The notes beneath the pieces were generated by a model that was not told the origin of the DNA, ran no database searches, and saw only the letters and a list, made by a program, of their open reading frames with translations. From an uncultured Clostridia bacterium (GTDB lineage Bacteria; Bacillota; Clostridia; UBA1381), in the NCBI GenBank assembly GCA_947624485.1, contig CANQKM010000010.1, forward strand, positions 26,950 through 90,949: 64,000 nt of DNA, given 5' to 3'. Position numbers and translations under genes: made by a program. The first letter of the stretch is position 1, and every line of letters begins with the position of its first letter. Shown in pieces: positions 32,395 through 42,136 of the stretch.

Positions 32395-33666
32395 ATGGCT
32401 GCAGTCAGAATGATAAATATGATTTTGGGTACGATGTTTCTGTTATTTTACTCATATCAGATTTTCTATATATGCGTACCTTTTATAAAGAAGGACAAGC
32501 CTCACAAGGAAAGCAAGTTCCACAAATACGCCGTTCTCATAGCGGCAAGGAACGAGGAAAACGTTATCGCAAACCTTGTGAACTCCATACATCATCAGGA
32601 CTATCCCGCGGAGCTTGTCGATATATACGTTATAGCCGACAACTGCACGGACAACACAGCCGGGCGTGCCGAGGAAGCGGGCGCAAACGTGTTTGTGCGC
32701 GAAAACCTTGAGCTTGTCGGCAAGGGCTACGCTCTCGATTACGCCATAGACAGGATTTTTAAGGAAAAGGGCGAGGATTTTTACGACGGTTTTTTCGTGT
32801 TTGACGCGGACAACATACTCGACACCGGCTACATAACGGCTATGAACCGAACGTTTTCCGACGGTCACAGAATTGTCACAAGCTACCGCAACTCCACAAA
32901 CTACGGCACGAACTGGGTAACGTCCGGCTACGCGCTTTGGTATATAAGAGAATCGCAGTACGTGAACCATTCGCGTATGCTTCTGGGAAGCGGCTGCGCC
33001 GTAAACGGCACGGGCTTCCTCGTAAGCGGCGAGGTTCTTAAGGCGTCCGGCGGCTGGAAATATCATCTGCTCACCGAGGACATAGAATTTTCGGTGGCTA
33101 AGGCGATAGACGGCGAAAGAATAGCCTTCTGTCCCGACGCGTTCGTGTACGACGAGCAGCCTCGTACATTCAGGCAGTCGTGGAAGCAGCGTTTGAGATG
33201 GGCGCGCGGATTTCTGCAGGTGTTCCGCCATTACGGTCTCGAGCTGTTCAAAAAGGTGTTTTCCAAAAACGGCTGGACGTGCTACGATATGCTTATAACC
33301 GTCCTTCCGATAAACGTCATTACACTTGCCATAGCCGTGATGAACGCGGCGGCGTTTTCCGTTCAGATTATAAACGGAGCAATGGCTTGGTGGGAGCCGC
33401 TGTGGTCGGTCGGACAGTGGTGCGGGCGAATGTACGCGATGCTGTTCATAATGGGACTTGTCGCCGCGATTTCCGAATCGAAAAGAATACACACAAGCAC
33501 GGCGAAAAGGATGAAGTACCTTTTCACGTTCCCGCTTTTCCAGTTTACGTACGTGCCGATTTCGATACTTGCGATATTCAAAAAGGTGCGCTGGGAACCG
33601 ACGCGCCACCACGGACCGTCCGTAAGCTCCGAAAAGATTGAAAAAACAAGAGAACATGTGGAATAA
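32395..33666 (+). CDS. Processive GT2 glycosyltransferase
   Basis: 423 residues from the ATG at 32395 (GAGGGG site). One N-terminal membrane helix (about 6-26), a GT-A catalytic domain with VLIAARNEENVI, a DAD metal motif in FVFDADNI, acceptor-side LTEDIEFS, and the Q/RxxRW motif as KQRLRWARG, then three C-terminal helices. The QxxRW signature marks processive inner-membrane polysaccharide synthases (hyaluronan/cellulose/poly-GlcNAc synthase type). Product unknown; no export or PilZ partner adjoins. Confidence 0.9.
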   Translation: MAAVRMINMILGTMFLLFYSYQIFYICVPFIKKDKPHKESKFHKYAVLIAARNEENVIANLVNSIHHQDYPAELVDIYVIADNCTDNTAGRAEEAGANVFVRENLELVGKGYALDYAIDRIFKEKGEDFYDGFFVFDADNILDTGYITAMNRTFSDGHRIVTSYRNSTNYGTNWVTSGYALWYIRESQYVNHSRMLLGSGCAVNGTGFLVSGEVLKASGGWKYHLLTEDIEFSVAKAIDGERIAFCPDAFVYDEQPRTFRQSWKQRLRWARGFLQVFRHYGLELFKKVFSKNGWTCYDMLITVLPINVITLAIAVMNAAAFSVQIINGAMAWWEPLWSVGQWCGRMYAMLFIMGLVAAISESKRIHTSTAKRMKYLFTFPLFQFTYVPISILAIFKKVRWEPTRHHGPSVSSEKIEKTREHVE

Positions 33667-33691
33667 AAACCCCCTCCCGTGAGGGGTTTTT
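33664..33691 (+). terminator. Terminator of the GT2 gene
   Basis: AAAAACCCCCTC/GAGGGGTTTTT hairpin with a CCGT loop, starting at the stop codon. Confidence 0.9.
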
Positions 33692-33702
33692 AAATTGCGG
33701 TG

Positions 33703-33731
33703 TTGACAAACGGCGCGGGAGAGTGTAAAAT
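33703..33731 (+). promoter_or_regulatory. Promoter of the GNAT gene
   Basis: TTGACA, 17-nt spacer, TAAAAT. Confidence 0.82.
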
Positions 33732-33762
33732 GGATTGAAAACTTACATAGAGGAGAATAGCA

Positions 33763-34260
33763 ATGGATATAGAGTTTCAGTCGCTGTTTCAGGTTCGTCT
33801 TGCGAACTACGACGACATTCCGGCAATAATGAGCATAACGCGTGAGGCCTTTGTGAAGTACCAGCAGATGACGAGTGTAAAGCACCTTGCCGCACTGGAG
33901 GAGTCGTACAACGATGTTAAAAAGGACATAGACACGAAGGTAGTGCTTATCGCGCTGTCGGACGGCGAGCCGGTGGGCAGCGTGCGTATAGAGATATTTC
34001 CCGACAAAACGGCGTACCTGTCGCGTTTCGCGGTTAAGGTGACGAGCCAGAACAACGGTATCGGCAAGTCCATTATGAACCTTGCCGACCGTATAATGAT
34101 GAAAAAAGGCGTGACGCAGATAAGCCTGCACACTGACTCAAAGGCAACGCCGCTTATCCGCTTCTACTACGGACGCGGCTTCTACATCGACTCTACCGAC
34201 AAGTCGCGCGGCTACACACGCGCGCTGCTCGTAAAGGAGTACGAGAAAAAGGACTGCTGA
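33763..34260 (+). CDS. GNAT-family N-acetyltransferase
   Basis: 165 residues: N-terminal VRLANYDDIPAIMSITREAF typical of GNAT domains, a central beta strand with YLSRFAVKVTSQNNGIGKSIM (acetyl-CoA pyrophosphate loop, variant of RxxGxG as NNGIGKS), and C-terminal YYGRGFY. Transfers an acetyl group from acetyl-CoA to an amine; substrate unknown. GAGGAGA ribosome site; single gene between its own promoter and terminator. Confidence 0.9.
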   Translation: MDIEFQSLFQVRLANYDDIPAIMSITREAFVKYQQMTSVKHLAALEESYNDVKKDIDTKVVLIALSDGEPVGSVRIEIFPDKTAYLSRFAVKVTSQNNGIGKSIMNLADRIMMKKGVTQISLHTDSKATPLIRFYYGRGFYIDSTDKSRGYTRALLVKEYEKKDC

Positions 34261-34266
34261 ATAAAA

Positions 34267-34300
34267 ATCCGACGGCAATAAACCGTCGGATATTTTTTTT
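34267..34300. terminator. Bidirectional terminator between GNAT and malQ
   Basis: ATCCGACGG/CCGTCGGAT, 7-nt loop, T8 on the plus strand and an A-run on the other side; it overlaps the malQ stop codon. Confidence 0.88.
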
Positions 34301-35786
34301 ATAATCTTTCGCACCGCGCGTATATACTTGAAATTTCCGCTATTTCCTTTGCGAGCTTTTTTGTTGCGGCGTTTTTGCTCATGCGCCACTTCCAGTTGTT
34401 GCCGAGCGTCGAGGGGATGTTCATTCTCGCCTCCGAGCCGAGACCGAGCCAGTCCTGCATCTGAATTACAGCCGTGTCGCTTACGGACGCGAGTGCGGCG
34501 CGTATGAGCTTTTTCGGAATATCCCCGTCATTTTCCGCGTCGATGTACTTTTTGCAAAACTCGATCGTGCCGCGGTCAAGGCCGCCGAGCCAGCCGAGTA
34601 TCGTGTCGTTGTCATGCGTGCCGATGTACACGACGCTGTTATACGCGTACGTGTGGGGCAGGTAGTTGCTCGGCTCGCGCGGATCAAACGCAAACTCCAG
34701 CACCTTCATGCCGGGGAAACCGCTGTCACGGAGCAGCTTGTGTACGTCTTCGGTGAGGAAGCCCAAGTCCTCCGCGATTATGGGAAGGTTATCGCCAAGC
34801 TCGCGCTTTACCGCGTCGAAAAGCTCCATACCGGGGCCTTTGCGCCACTCTCCGTGTTCCGCAGTCTTGTCGCCGTAGGGAATGGCGTAGTAACCCTCGA
34901 AGCCGCGGAAATGGTCAATTCTAACCGTGTCGTAAAGCGTGAGCGCCCACTTGATGCGGTCGATCCACCAGTTATATCCCCACTGTCTGTGCGCGTCCCA
35001 GTTATAGAGCGGATTTCCCCAAAGCTGACCGGTCGGCGAGAACGCGTCGGGCGGACAGCCCGCAACGGCATTCGGCCCGCGGTTTTCGTCGAGGTCGAAC
35101 AGGTCGGGGAACACCCACACGTCCGCGCTGTCAAGCGCGACATATATCGGAATGTCGCCGATTATACTTATACCGTTGTCGTTCGCGTACTTTTTGAGCG
35201 CCTTCCACTGCTCAAAGAATTTGAACTGTAAAAATTCCCAGAACATAACGTCGTCGCCGTGTTCCTGCGTGTACGCCCACAGCGCGCTGCCGTCGCGCAT
35301 ACGCAGGCCCTCATCCCATTCGAGCCACGGCTTGCCCTTGTACTTGTCCTTTATGCTCATGAACATAGCGTAATTTGAAATCCACCTGTCGTTTTCGCGA
35401 AGGAAGTCGTCAAATCCCGCCATATCGCTCTTTTTGAAATTCTTAAACGCTTTCCTAAGCACTTTGAAACGGTTCTTATAGATCGTCGCGTAATCGACGT
35501 AATTTTTGTGACCGCCCCAGTCAAGACCGTCGTAATCGCTCTTTTTGAGAAGTCCTTCCTCTCGGAGAAGGTCGAGGTCGATAAAGTACGGGTTGCCCGC
35601 GTATGTTGAAAATGACTGGTACGGCGAGTCGCCGTAGCTTGTCGGTCCTATCGGAAGTATCTGCCAGCAGCGCTGATGCGCCTCCTTCAGGAAATCGACG
35701 AACTTGTACGCCTCTTTTCCGAACGTGCCGATGCCGTAATCGGACGGCAGCGACGATATGTGCATAAGTATTCCGCTTTGTCTCAT
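34299..35786 (-). CDS. malQ: 4-alpha-glucanotransferase (amylomaltase, GH77)
   Basis: Rearranges maltodextrins, releasing glucose and longer chains for glycogen/maltose metabolism. 495 residues from the ATG at 35786 (AAGGGGGAT upstream). Motifs: SGILMHISSLPSDYGIGTFG at the N-terminus, GDIPIYVALDSADVW, VRIDHFRG (nucleophile Asp), IIAEDLG (acid/base Glu) and GTHDNDT. Follows the HAD gene by one base and ends in the terminator shared with the GNAT gene. Confidence 0.96.
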   Translation of the reverse strand: MRQSGILMHISSLPSDYGIGTFGKEAYKFVDFLKEAHQRCWQILPIGPTSYGDSPYQSFSTYAGNPYFIDLDLLREEGLLKKSDYDGLDWGGHKNYVDYATIYKNRFKVLRKAFKNFKKSDMAGFDDFLRENDRWISNYAMFMSIKDKYKGKPWLEWDEGLRMRDGSALWAYTQEHGDDVMFWEFLQFKFFEQWKALKKYANDNGISIIGDIPIYVALDSADVWVFPDLFDLDENRGPNAVAGCPPDAFSPTGQLWGNPLYNWDAHRQWGYNWWIDRIKWALTLYDTVRIDHFRGFEGYYAIPYGDKTAEHGEWRKGPGMELFDAVKRELGDNLPIIAEDLGFLTEDVHKLLRDSGFPGMKVLEFAFDPREPSNYLPHTYAYNSVVYIGTHDNDTILGWLGGLDRGTIEFCKKYIDAENDGDIPKKLIRAALASVSDTAVIQMQDWLGLGSEARMNIPSTLGNNWKWRMSKNAATKKLAKEIAEISSIYARCERL

Positions 35787-35787
35787 G

Positions 35788-36456
35788 TTAAAATCCCCCT
35801 TGCAGCAATCCCAAAATCTCATCGGGCTTTTCTATTATAAATTCCGCGCCCGCGTTTTCAAGCTCTTCGCGTCCGCGAAATCCCCAAAGCACGCCGACCG
35901 AGTGCATACCGGCGTTTTTCGCCGTCGCTATGTCGACCTTCGTGTCACCGGAGAACAGACATTCCTCCGGCTTTACGTTAAGCTCCTCCGCTATTTCGAG
36001 CGCGGACGAAGGATCGGGCTTTGTCGGCGCGCCACCCTTAACGCCCCTTACAATATCGAAAACGCCCCTGCCGAAAATCGCGTCGATCACAAAATGCGCC
36101 ACGTTGTCGGGCTTGTTTGAGCATACGGCCGTTTTAACGCCGCGCTCTTTAAGCGACGATAAGAGTTCGCGTATACCGTCGTAAGCGTCGGTGTCGTAGA
36201 GAAAATCCTTCTCGTAATTTTCGTCGTACAGCGAGCCGACCTTTTCAAACATCTCGGCGTTGTCCGCGCCGTTCGCGGCAAGTATGCGGTGAATGAGCTT
36301 GTCGCGCCCGTCGCCGACGTATAATTTGTAATCGGTCACCGATACGGGATTAAGCCCGTAGGCGGTCAGCGCCACGTTGCCGAAGTGCGAGATCGCGTTT
36401 ATCGTGTTAGTCAGCGTGCCGTCCAAATCAAAAACACACGCTTTTATTTTATCCAT
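35788..36456 (-). CDS. HAD-family phosphatase (phosphoglycolate phosphatase-like)
   Basis: 222 residues from the ATG at 36456, behind GGAGGG. HAD motif I FDLDGTLTNT, motif II TAVCSNKPD, motif III Lys in GAPTKPDPS, motif IV SGDTKVDIATAKNAG; the helical cap sits between I and II, as in Gph/PgmB-type enzymes. The operon with malQ raises the possibility of a beta-phosphoglucomutase or sugar-phosphate phosphatase, but Gph-like is the safest call. Confidence 0.88.
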   Translation of the reverse strand: MDKIKACVFDLDGTLTNTINAISHFGNVALTAYGLNPVSVTDYKLYVGDGRDKLIHRILAANGADNAEMFEKVGSLYDENYEKDFLYDTDAYDGIRELLSSLKERGVKTAVCSNKPDNVAHFVIDAIFGRGVFDIVRGVKGGAPTKPDPSSALEIAEELNVKPEECLFSGDTKVDIATAKNAGMHSVGVLWGFRGREELENAGAEFIIEKPDEILGLLQGGF

Positions 36457-36488
36457 ATGTATCCCTCCGAATGTATTATGCAACGTAC

Positions 36489-36517
36489 ATTATATATGTA
36501 TTTCGCCGCCGTGTCAA
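36489..36517 (-). promoter_or_regulatory. Promoter of HAD-malQ
   Basis: Minus strand TTGACA, 17-nt spacer, TATAAT. Confidence 0.88.
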
Positions 36518-36552
36518 ATGAAATGAGGGAAATTGTGATTTGGCGGCGAAAT

Positions 36553-36631
36553 GCGGGCGACCGCAAGGGTCGCCCCTACGGCGCGCAATTTATAAAATAC
36601 GGGTGTAGGGGCGACCCTCGCGGTCGCCCGT
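36553..36631. repeat. 27-bp near-perfect inverted repeat
   Basis: Arms 36553-36579 and 36605-36631 match at 25 of 27 positions (core GGGCGACCGC ... GCGGTCGCCC) around a 25-nt AT-rich centre. A partial relative (GGTCGCCCGTACGG) occurs at 12468-12481. Confidence 0.8.
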
Positions 36632-36653
36632 CCACGACTACGTGTGACAGCTC

Positions 36654-36750
36654 CCCTTACTACGGCGTTTGTTCGCAGGCGAACACGCCTACCACACGCA
36701 AGCGTGTGGCTCCCCTACTAGGGGAGCTGTCAGCGTAGCTGACTGAGGGG
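36654..36750. repeat. Compound hairpin repeat element, copy 2
   Basis: ACAGCTCCCCT ... AGGGGAGCTGT arms around inner hairpins (TTCGCAGGCGAA, CCACACGCAAGCGTGTGG), ending GTCAGCGTAGCTGAC and TGAGGGG. Same family as 3687 and 54532. Confidence 0.75.
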
Positions 36751-36869
36751 TTTGTTGCACTAAATCATATTTCATCCACCCACCGCCGCACATGTAAAAT
36801 TGCACAAAATTATAGTATAAATTTCTGTAATTTTGTAAAAAATTTTATCGCCAAAAATACAAAAAATGC

Positions 36870-36898
36870 TTGCAAACATTGACGTATTCATGTATAAT
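36870..36898 (+). promoter_or_regulatory. Promoter of the S10-spc-alpha superoperon
   Basis: TTGCAA, 17-nt spacer, TATAAT, about 430 nt upstream of rpsJ. No equally good promoter is seen closer to rpsJ. Confidence 0.72.
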
Positions 36899-36904
36899 TG
36901 GTAT

Positions 36905-37326
36905 GTTGTGACTTTTGCGTGAATCTTAAAAAGCCGGATTTGCGCAATGGACTGATACGCGATGAAACGGGAGGTTGCGGCTGAAGAGCCTTTGAAAAAG
37001 GCTTGACGGAGCCGGTTTTTCCGCGGAGCGAGTCCGATTCATGAAACCGGGCGGCAGTTACGTAAATCACATTTGTTCCGCGGCACGCGATGCGCGTTTG
37101 CGCGAGTTGCCTTTGTGCGCCGTGAGAGCAGCAGTGTGTGAAAATTGACGAGCTATGCCCGAAAAACGGCGTCTCACAGCCGTGTGCGCTAATTTTAAGC
37201 GCGTTTCGGGTTTTATTTAAGGGGTGGCGCGAAACACCCGGCAGTGTGTGCAATTTTCGTGAGGGAACATCGGCGTTCCCGGGCTGTCGTGCAGTACAAC
37301 ACAAAAAATTATAGGAGGTAAAAGCA
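36905..37326 (+). promoter_or_regulatory. Long structured 5' leader of the ribosomal operon
   Basis: About 420 nt without a credible ORF. Visible structure: hairpin GAGCCTTT/AAAGGCTT near 36986, exact 10-mer GCAGTGTGTG at 37131-37140 and 37241-37250, arms GAAAATTG (37140-37147) and CAATTTTC (37251-37258) enclosing a terminator-like three-way junction, and hairpin GGGAAC/GTTCCC at 37264-37281. Ribosomal leaders usually bind one operon protein (L4 for S10 leaders in E. coli); which protein acts here is unknown. Confidence 0.65.
37158..37218 (+). terminator. Leader terminator (attenuator candidate) upstream of rpsJ
   Basis: Three-way junction: outer stem CCCGAAA/TTTCGGG, inner stems ACGGC/GCCGT and GCGCT/AGCGC, followed directly by TTTTATTT. 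It lies about 110 nt before rpsJ inside the leader. Confidence 0.65.
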
Positions 37327-37641
37327 ATGGCAGCAAACCAGAAAATCAGAATCAAGCTTAAGGCTTATGACCACGTAGTTCTCGACCAGAGCGCGGAGAA
37401 AATCGTTGAAATCGCGAAGAGAACGGGCGCGAAGGTATCGGGCCCCATTCCTCTGCCTACGGACAAGGAAGTTATCACGATATTGAGAGCGGTTCATATG
37501 TACAAGGATTCCCGTGAGCAGTTCGAGAGAAGAACTCACAAAAGACTGATTGATATAGTAGTTCCGGGTGCAAAGACCATGGAATCGCTTATCAAAATAG
37601 ATTTACCCGCCGGCGTTGACATCGACGTAATTCAGAAGTAA
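37327..37641 (+). CDS. rpsJ: 30S ribosomal protein S10 (NusE)
   Basis: 104 residues, full length; [22 protein letters not shown] and [11 protein letters not shown] are signatures. Binds the 3' domain of 16S rRNA in the 30S head and, with NusB, joins antitermination complexes. AGGAGG ribosome site. First gene of the superoperon after the long leader; 110 nt with a small hairpin (GTTCGTAC/GTACGAAC) separate it from rplC. Confidence 0.98.
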   Translation: MAANQKIRIKLKAYDHVVLDQSAEKIVEIAKRTGAKVSGPIPLPTDKEVITILRAVHMYKDSREQFERRTHKRLIDIVVPGAKTMESLIKIDLPAGVDIDVIQK

Positions 37642-37751
37642 TAACAGCCGAGGGTAAGCAAAAACCTATATCGCAGTAGCCAAAGGCTATGATGCGGGTC
37701 AAGTTCGTACCGGCTTTTGTACGAACCAATAACTGATAAGGAGGAAAAAAC

Positions 37752-38378
37752 ATGAAGAAAGCAATTTTAGGCACAAAAATCGGCATGACGCAGATTTTTG
37801 GCGAGGGCGGCATAGTAATCCCCGTAACCGTAATACTTGCGGGACCGTGTACGGTTGTCCAGAAGAAGACAGTCGAGTCGGACGGATACGACGCCGTTCA
37901 GGTCGGCTTCGGCGACGTTAAGGAAAAGCATCTCAACAAGCCGCTGCTCGGTCATTTCAAGAAGGCGGACACCGCGAACAAAAAGTATCTGCGCGAGTTC
38001 AGACTCGAGGACATTTCGGAGCTTAATGTGGGCGACGAGATAAAGGCGGATATATTCGCAGCCGGAGACAAGGTTGACGTAAGCGGTATTTCAAAGGGTA
38101 AAGGCTTTGCCGGCCCGATGAAGCACGGACTTCACAGAGGCCCTATGACTCACGGTTCAAAGAGTAAGAGAGTTTCCGGTTCAATGGGTATGTGTTCTAA
38201 CCCCGGACGCGTGTTCAAGGGTAAGGTACTGCCGGGCCACATGGGTTCGGAAAAGGTTACAATCCAAAACCTTGAGGTTGTTAAAATCGACGCTGACGAG
38301 AACCTCATATTGGTAAAGGGAGCAATCCCCGGCGCAAAGGGCGGACTTGTTACCGTCAGAAACAGCGTAAAGGCATAA
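37752..38378 (+). CDS. rplC: 50S ribosomal protein L3
   Basis: 208 residues. Opens with [13 protein letters not shown], the L3 signature, and has the extended loop [20 protein letters not shown] that reaches toward the peptidyl-transferase centre of 23S rRNA; early assembly protein. AAGGAGG site. Thirty nt before rplD. Confidence 0.98.
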   Translation: MKKAILGTKIGMTQIFGEGGIVIPVTVILAGPCTVVQKKTVESDGYDAVQVGFGDVKEKHLNKPLLGHFKKADTANKKYLREFRLEDISELNVGDEIKADIFAAGDKVDVSGISKGKGFAGPMKHGLHRGPMTHGSKSKRVSGSMGMCSNPGRVFKGKVLPGHMGSEKVTIQNLEVVKIDADENLILVKGAIPGAKGGLVTVRNSVKA

Positions 38379-38408
38379 TCAAGGATATTTGGAAGGAGGA
38401 AAAGCATA

Positions 38409-39032
38409 ATGGCTACACTGGCTTTATATAACATGGAAGGCAAAAAGACAGGCTCGTTTGAAGCATCGGACGCCGTCTTTGCTGCCGAAGTGAATGAATC
38501 GGTGCTGCATGACGTAGTTGTAAACTACCTTGCAAACCAAAGACAGGGTACGCAGAGTACCAAGACGCGTACGGAAGTACGCGGCGGCGGCAGAAAGCCC
38601 TGGAGACAGAAGGGTACGGGCCGCGCAAGACAGGGAAGTATACGCGCTCCCCAGTGGACGGGCGGCGGCGTTGCTCTGGGCCCCAAGCCGAGAAGCTACC
38701 GCTACAGCCTTAACAAGAAGGTAAAGAGAATAGCATTAAAGAGCGCTCTTTCGGCAAAGTACGCGGATTACAAGGTATACGTAATCGAGGATATGACGCT
38801 TGACGAAATCAAGACCGCGAAGATTGCAAATCTGTTAAAGGGACTTGAGATAGACACAAAGGCGCTCATCGTTACGGCGGCTTCGGATCCCGTAATTTAC
38901 AAGTCGGCGAGAAACATCAAAGGCGTTACGCCGACACACGTTGAAACACTCAACACCTATGACGTTTTAAATCACGACGCGTTCATCATCTCGAAGGACG
39001 CCGTTGCGAAGATTGAGGAGGTGCTTGCATAA
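38409..39032 (+). CDS. rplD: 50S ribosomal protein L4
   Basis: 207 residues. The internal loop [20 protein letters not shown] lines the peptide exit tunnel. In E. coli L4 also represses its own S10 operon by binding the leader; a similar role with the leader at 36905 is possible but untested. The stop overlaps the rplW start (TAATG). Confidence 0.98.
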   Translation: MATLALYNMEGKKTGSFEASDAVFAAEVNESVLHDVVVNYLANQRQGTQSTKTRTEVRGGGRKPWRQKGTGRARQGSIRAPQWTGGGVALGPKPRSYRYSLNKKVKRIALKSALSAKYADYKVYVIEDMTLDEIKTAKIANLLKGLEIDTKALIVTAASDPVIYKSARNIKGVTPTHVETLNTYDVLNHDAFIISKDAVAKIEEVLA

Positions 39033-39337
39033 TGAACGCATACGATATTCTTCAAAAGCCCGTTATCTCGGAGCGCAGCATGGATAAGCACTATGACAGA
39101 GAGGGTAACGAGATAAAGAAGTACACCTTCCGTGTTCCCAAGACGGTAAACAAGGTTGAAATCAAAAAGGCTGTCGAGGAGGTATTCCCCGGAGTAAAGG
39201 TTGCGAAGGTAAACACCATGAACGTTCTCGGTAAGATAAAGAGAATGGGACGCTACGAGGGCAGACGCGCTTCGTGGAAAAAGGCGATCGTAACGCTTAC
39301 GGACGACAGTAAGGAAATCGAGTTTTTTGAGATTTAA
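39032..39337 (+). CDS. rplW: 50S ribosomal protein L23
   Basis: 101 residues, with [12 protein letters not shown] at the N-terminus and the [12 protein letters not shown] region near the C-terminus. Sits at the tunnel exit and docks trigger factor and SRP. One-base overlap with rplD gives translational coupling. Confidence 0.98.
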   Translation: MNAYDILQKPVISERSMDKHYDREGNEIKKYTFRVPKTVNKVEIKKAVEEVFPGVKVAKVNTMNVLGKIKRMGRYEGRRASWKKAIVTLTDDSKEIEFFEI

Positions 39338-39366
39338 CATGATAAACGGATAAGGAGAGGTAAAAA

Positions 39367-40197
39367 ATGGCACTTAAAAAGTATAAGCCGACTTCACCTG
39401 CCAGAAGATATATGACCGTTTCGGATTTTGCCGAGGTCACGAAGAAGTCTCCCGAGCGTTCGCTTCTTGCAAAGAAGGATAAGCACGCCGGCAGAAACTC
39501 TTACGGCAGAATTACCGTTCGTCACAGAGGCGGCGGCAACAGAAGAAAGTACAGAATTATAGACTTCAAGAGAAATAAGGACGGAATACCCGCTACCGTA
39601 ATCGGTGTCGAGTATGATCCGAACAGAAGCGCTAACATCGCTCTCATTCAGTATGAGGACGGCGAAAAGGCGTACATCATCGCTCCGATAGGTCTTACGG
39701 ACGGCAGCGTCGTAGTATCGGGCGAGGGCGCGGATATTAAGCCTGGCAACGCGCTGTTCTTAAAGGACATCCCCGTCGGTACGCTCATTCACAACGTTGA
39801 GCTTTACCCGGGCAAGGGCGCGCAGCTCGTAAGAAGCGCGGGCGTAAGCGCGCAGCTTATGGCTAAGGAAGGCAAGTACGCGCAGGTTAAGCTCCCTTCG
39901 GGCGAGGTTAGAATGGTAAGACTTGACTGCAAAGCCACAATCGGTATTATAGGAAACCAGGAACACAGCAACATGTCCATCGGTAAGGCGGGCAGAAAGC
40001 GTCACATGGGCTGGAGACCGACCGTTCGAGGCGTTGTCATGAACCCGAACGACCACCCGCACGGCGGTGGTGAAGGTAAGTCGCCTATCGGCCGTCCGTC
40101 GCCTGTTACCCCGTGGGGTAAGCCGGCTCTCGGTCTTAAGACTAGAAAGAATTCCAGAACCGATAAGTTCATCGTTCGCTCACGCGACGGTAAGTAA
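39367..40197 (+). CDS. rplB: 50S ribosomal protein L2
   Basis: 276 residues. Carries [17 protein letters not shown] and the conserved C-terminal block [15 protein letters not shown], whose His is close to the peptidyl-transferase centre. Required for subunit association. GGAGAGG ribosome site. Confidence 0.98.
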   Translation: MALKKYKPTSPARRYMTVSDFAEVTKKSPERSLLAKKDKHAGRNSYGRITVRHRGGGNRRKYRIIDFKRNKDGIPATVIGVEYDPNRSANIALIQYEDGEKAYIIAPIGLTDGSVVVSGEGADIKPGNALFLKDIPVGTLIHNVELYPGKGAQLVRSAGVSAQLMAKEGKYAQVKLPSGEVRMVRLDCKATIGIIGNQEHSNMSIGKAGRKRHMGWRPTVRGVVMNPNDHPHGGGEGKSPIGRPSPVTPWGKPALGLKTRKNSRTDKFIVRSRDGK

Positions 40198-40231
40198 TAA
40201 ATAAGAAAGAATTTGAAAGGAGGAAGATTTA

Positions 40232-40504
40232 ATGGGCAGATCACTTAAAAAGGGCCCCTTCGTTGAAGAGCGTCTTATGAGCAGAATTGAGGCTATGAAC
40301 GCGGCAAACGAAAAGAAGGTCGTTAAAACATGGTCGAGAGCTTCCACAATTTTCCCTGAAATGGTTGGTCACACAATCGCGGTGCATGACGGCAGAAAGC
40401 ACGTCCCCGTATATATCAGCGAGGATATGGTAGGTCACAGACTCGGCGAGTTTGCTCCCACGAGAACATATAAAGGTCACGCGGGCGCTAAAACAAGCAA
40501 ATAA
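40232..40504 (+). CDS. rpsS: 30S ribosomal protein S19
   Basis: 90 residues; [14 protein letters not shown] and [17 protein letters not shown] are the family signatures. Located in the 30S head, contacting S13 and the A-site tRNA region. AAAGGAGGAA site. Confidence 0.98.
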   Translation: MGRSLKKGPFVEERLMSRIEAMNAANEKKVVKTWSRASTIFPEMVGHTIAVHDGRKHVPVYISEDMVGHRLGEFAPTRTYKGHAGAKTSK

Positions 40505-40598
40505 TTTTGACACGCCGGGTTGATATGAGACCGTAATTTAATTAGGAAAACAGGGATTTGTTCCCGTTACAATTATTGCAAAAAGGAGGAATCCACAC

Positions 40599-40937
40599 AT
40601 GGAAGCACGCGCAATCTTAAGATATGCTCGTATTTCACCGAGAAAGGTGAAGATAGTGCTTGATCTTATAAGAAACAAGCCGGTTCCCGTTGCCAAGGGT
40701 ATTTTGAACAACACCCCGAAGGCTGCAAGCGAGCTTTTACTGAAGCTTCTTGCGTCGGCTGAGGCTAACGCGGAGAACAATCATGATATGGATAAAGACA
40801 AGCTGTACGTCGCCGAGTGTTTCGCGACGCAAGGTCCTACTTTAAAGAGAATACAGCCTCACGCACAGGGCAGAGCGTTTAAGATTTTAAAGAGAACCAG
40901 CCATATCACCTTAGTATTGAAGGAACAGGAAAACTAA
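40599..40937 (+). CDS. rplV: 50S ribosomal protein L22
   Basis: 112 residues; [22 protein letters not shown] and the tunnel-lining hairpin [19 protein letters not shown]. Macrolide-contact protein at the exit tunnel. The 94-nt gap before it contains only an AAGGAGG site that I can recognise. Confidence 0.98.
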   Translation: MEARAILRYARISPRKVKIVLDLIRNKPVPVAKGILNNTPKAASELLLKLLASAEANAENNHDMDKDKLYVAECFATQGPTLKRIQPHAQGRAFKILKRTSHITLVLKEQEN

Positions 40938-40956
40938 TCGAGAAGGAGGTTCATTC

Positions 40957-41712
40957 ATGGGACAGAAGGTAAATCCCCACGGCTTGAGAGTCGGAGTTAT
41001 TAAGGACTGGGATTCCAAGTGGATTGCCGGAAAGAAGGATTTCGGCGACCAGTTGGTTGAGGACTATAAAATAAGAAAGTATGTCAAGAAGGCTTGCTAC
41101 GACGCGGGCATCGCGAAGATAGGCATAGAGAGAAAGCAGAACAGAGTATTCATCACTATCCACGCGGCGAAGCCGGGTATCATCATCGGACGCGGCGGCG
41201 CGGAGATCGACAAGCTCAAGGCACAGATTGAGAAACTTGTAAAGAAAACGGTAAACGTAAACATCATGGAGGTTAAGACTCCCGATACAAACGCGCAGCT
41301 CGTTGCCGAGAACATCGCGGCGCAGCTCGAGAGACGTATCTCGTTCAGACGCGCTATGAAGCAGGTTATGGGCAGAGCTATGAGACTCGGCGTTAAGGGT
41401 ATCAAGACGGCGGTTGCCGGCCGTGTGGGCGGCGCGGAAATCGCGAGAACAGAGCAGTATCACGAGGGAACGATCCCCCTGCAGACCTTGAGAGCCGATA
41501 TAGACTACGGCTTCGCGGAGGCGCACACCACATACGGTATCCTCGGCGTAAAGGTATGGATATACAAGGGTGAGATCCTCAACGTTGCCGACGGCAGAAG
41601 AAAGGAAGCCGAAGCGCAGGCAAAGGCTGCCGAGAATTCGAGACGTGATGGCCGCAGACGCGGAAACCGTGAGGATCGCGGCGACAGAAGACCGAAGGGA
41701 GGCAGAGCATAA
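40957..41712 (+). CDS. rpsC: 30S ribosomal protein S3
   Basis: 251 residues: KH domain ([16 protein letters not shown]) and C-terminal S3 domain, then a long Arg/Gly/Asp-rich tail (about 222-251) that is lower in complexity than usual. Lines the mRNA entry channel with S4 and S5. The stop overlaps the rplP start (TAATG). Confidence 0.98.
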   Translation: MGQKVNPHGLRVGVIKDWDSKWIAGKKDFGDQLVEDYKIRKYVKKACYDAGIAKIGIERKQNRVFITIHAAKPGIIIGRGGAEIDKLKAQIEKLVKKTVNVNIMEVKTPDTNAQLVAENIAAQLERRISFRRAMKQVMGRAMRLGVKGIKTAVAGRVGGAEIARTEQYHEGTIPLQTLRADIDYGFAEAHTTYGILGVKVWIYKGEILNVADGRRKEAEAQAKAAENSRRDGRRRGNREDRGDRRPKGGRA

Positions 41713-42134
41713 TGTTATTGCCTAAAAGAGTAAAGTACAGAAGAGTTATGCGCGGCAGAATGAAGGGTAAGGCAACACGCGGCAACGTGGTAACATACGG
41801 TCAGTATGGCCTTCAGGCATTGGAGCCGGCATGGATCACTTCAAGACAGATAGAAGCAGCCCGTATCGCCATGACGAGATATACGCGCAGAGGCGGTCAG
41901 GTATGGATAAAGATATTCCCCGACAAGCCTGTAACGAGAAAACCCGCAGAAACACGAATGGGTTCAGGTAAGGGTTCACCCGAGTACTGGGTAGCCGTAG
42001 TAAAGCCCGGCAGAGTTCTGTTCGAGATGGCAGGCGTAAGCGAGGAAGTTGCAAGAGAGGCTATGCGTCTCGCTATGCACAAGCTTCCTATCAAGTGTAA
42101 GTTTGTGACGAAACAGGCGGAGGATGGTGAATAA
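41712..42134 (+). CDS. rplP: 50S ribosomal protein L16
   Basis: 140 residues, [19 protein letters not shown] at the start and [17 protein letters not shown] in the centre. Binds near the A-site and 5S rRNA. Coupled by a 1-base overlap with rpsC and 2 nt before rpmC. Confidence 0.98.
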   Translation: MLLPKRVKYRRVMRGRMKGKATRGNVVTYGQYGLQALEPAWITSRQIEAARIAMTRYTRRGGQVWIKIFPDKPVTRKPAETRMGSGKGSPEYWVAVVKPGRVLFEMAGVSEEVAREAMRLAMHKLPIKCKFVTKQAEDGE

Positions 42135-42136
42135 GA

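Noticed and set aside
32452..34131. 559-codon open frame on the minus strand
   Set aside because: Runs antisense through the GT2 gene, a terminator and the GNAT gene; composition is His/Arg/Val-rich shadow and no domain is visible.
36888..37355. 155-codon minus-strand frame over the ribosomal leader
   Set aside because: Crosses the rpsJ start and structured leader; no ribosome site or domain. The plus-strand structure explains the sequence better.
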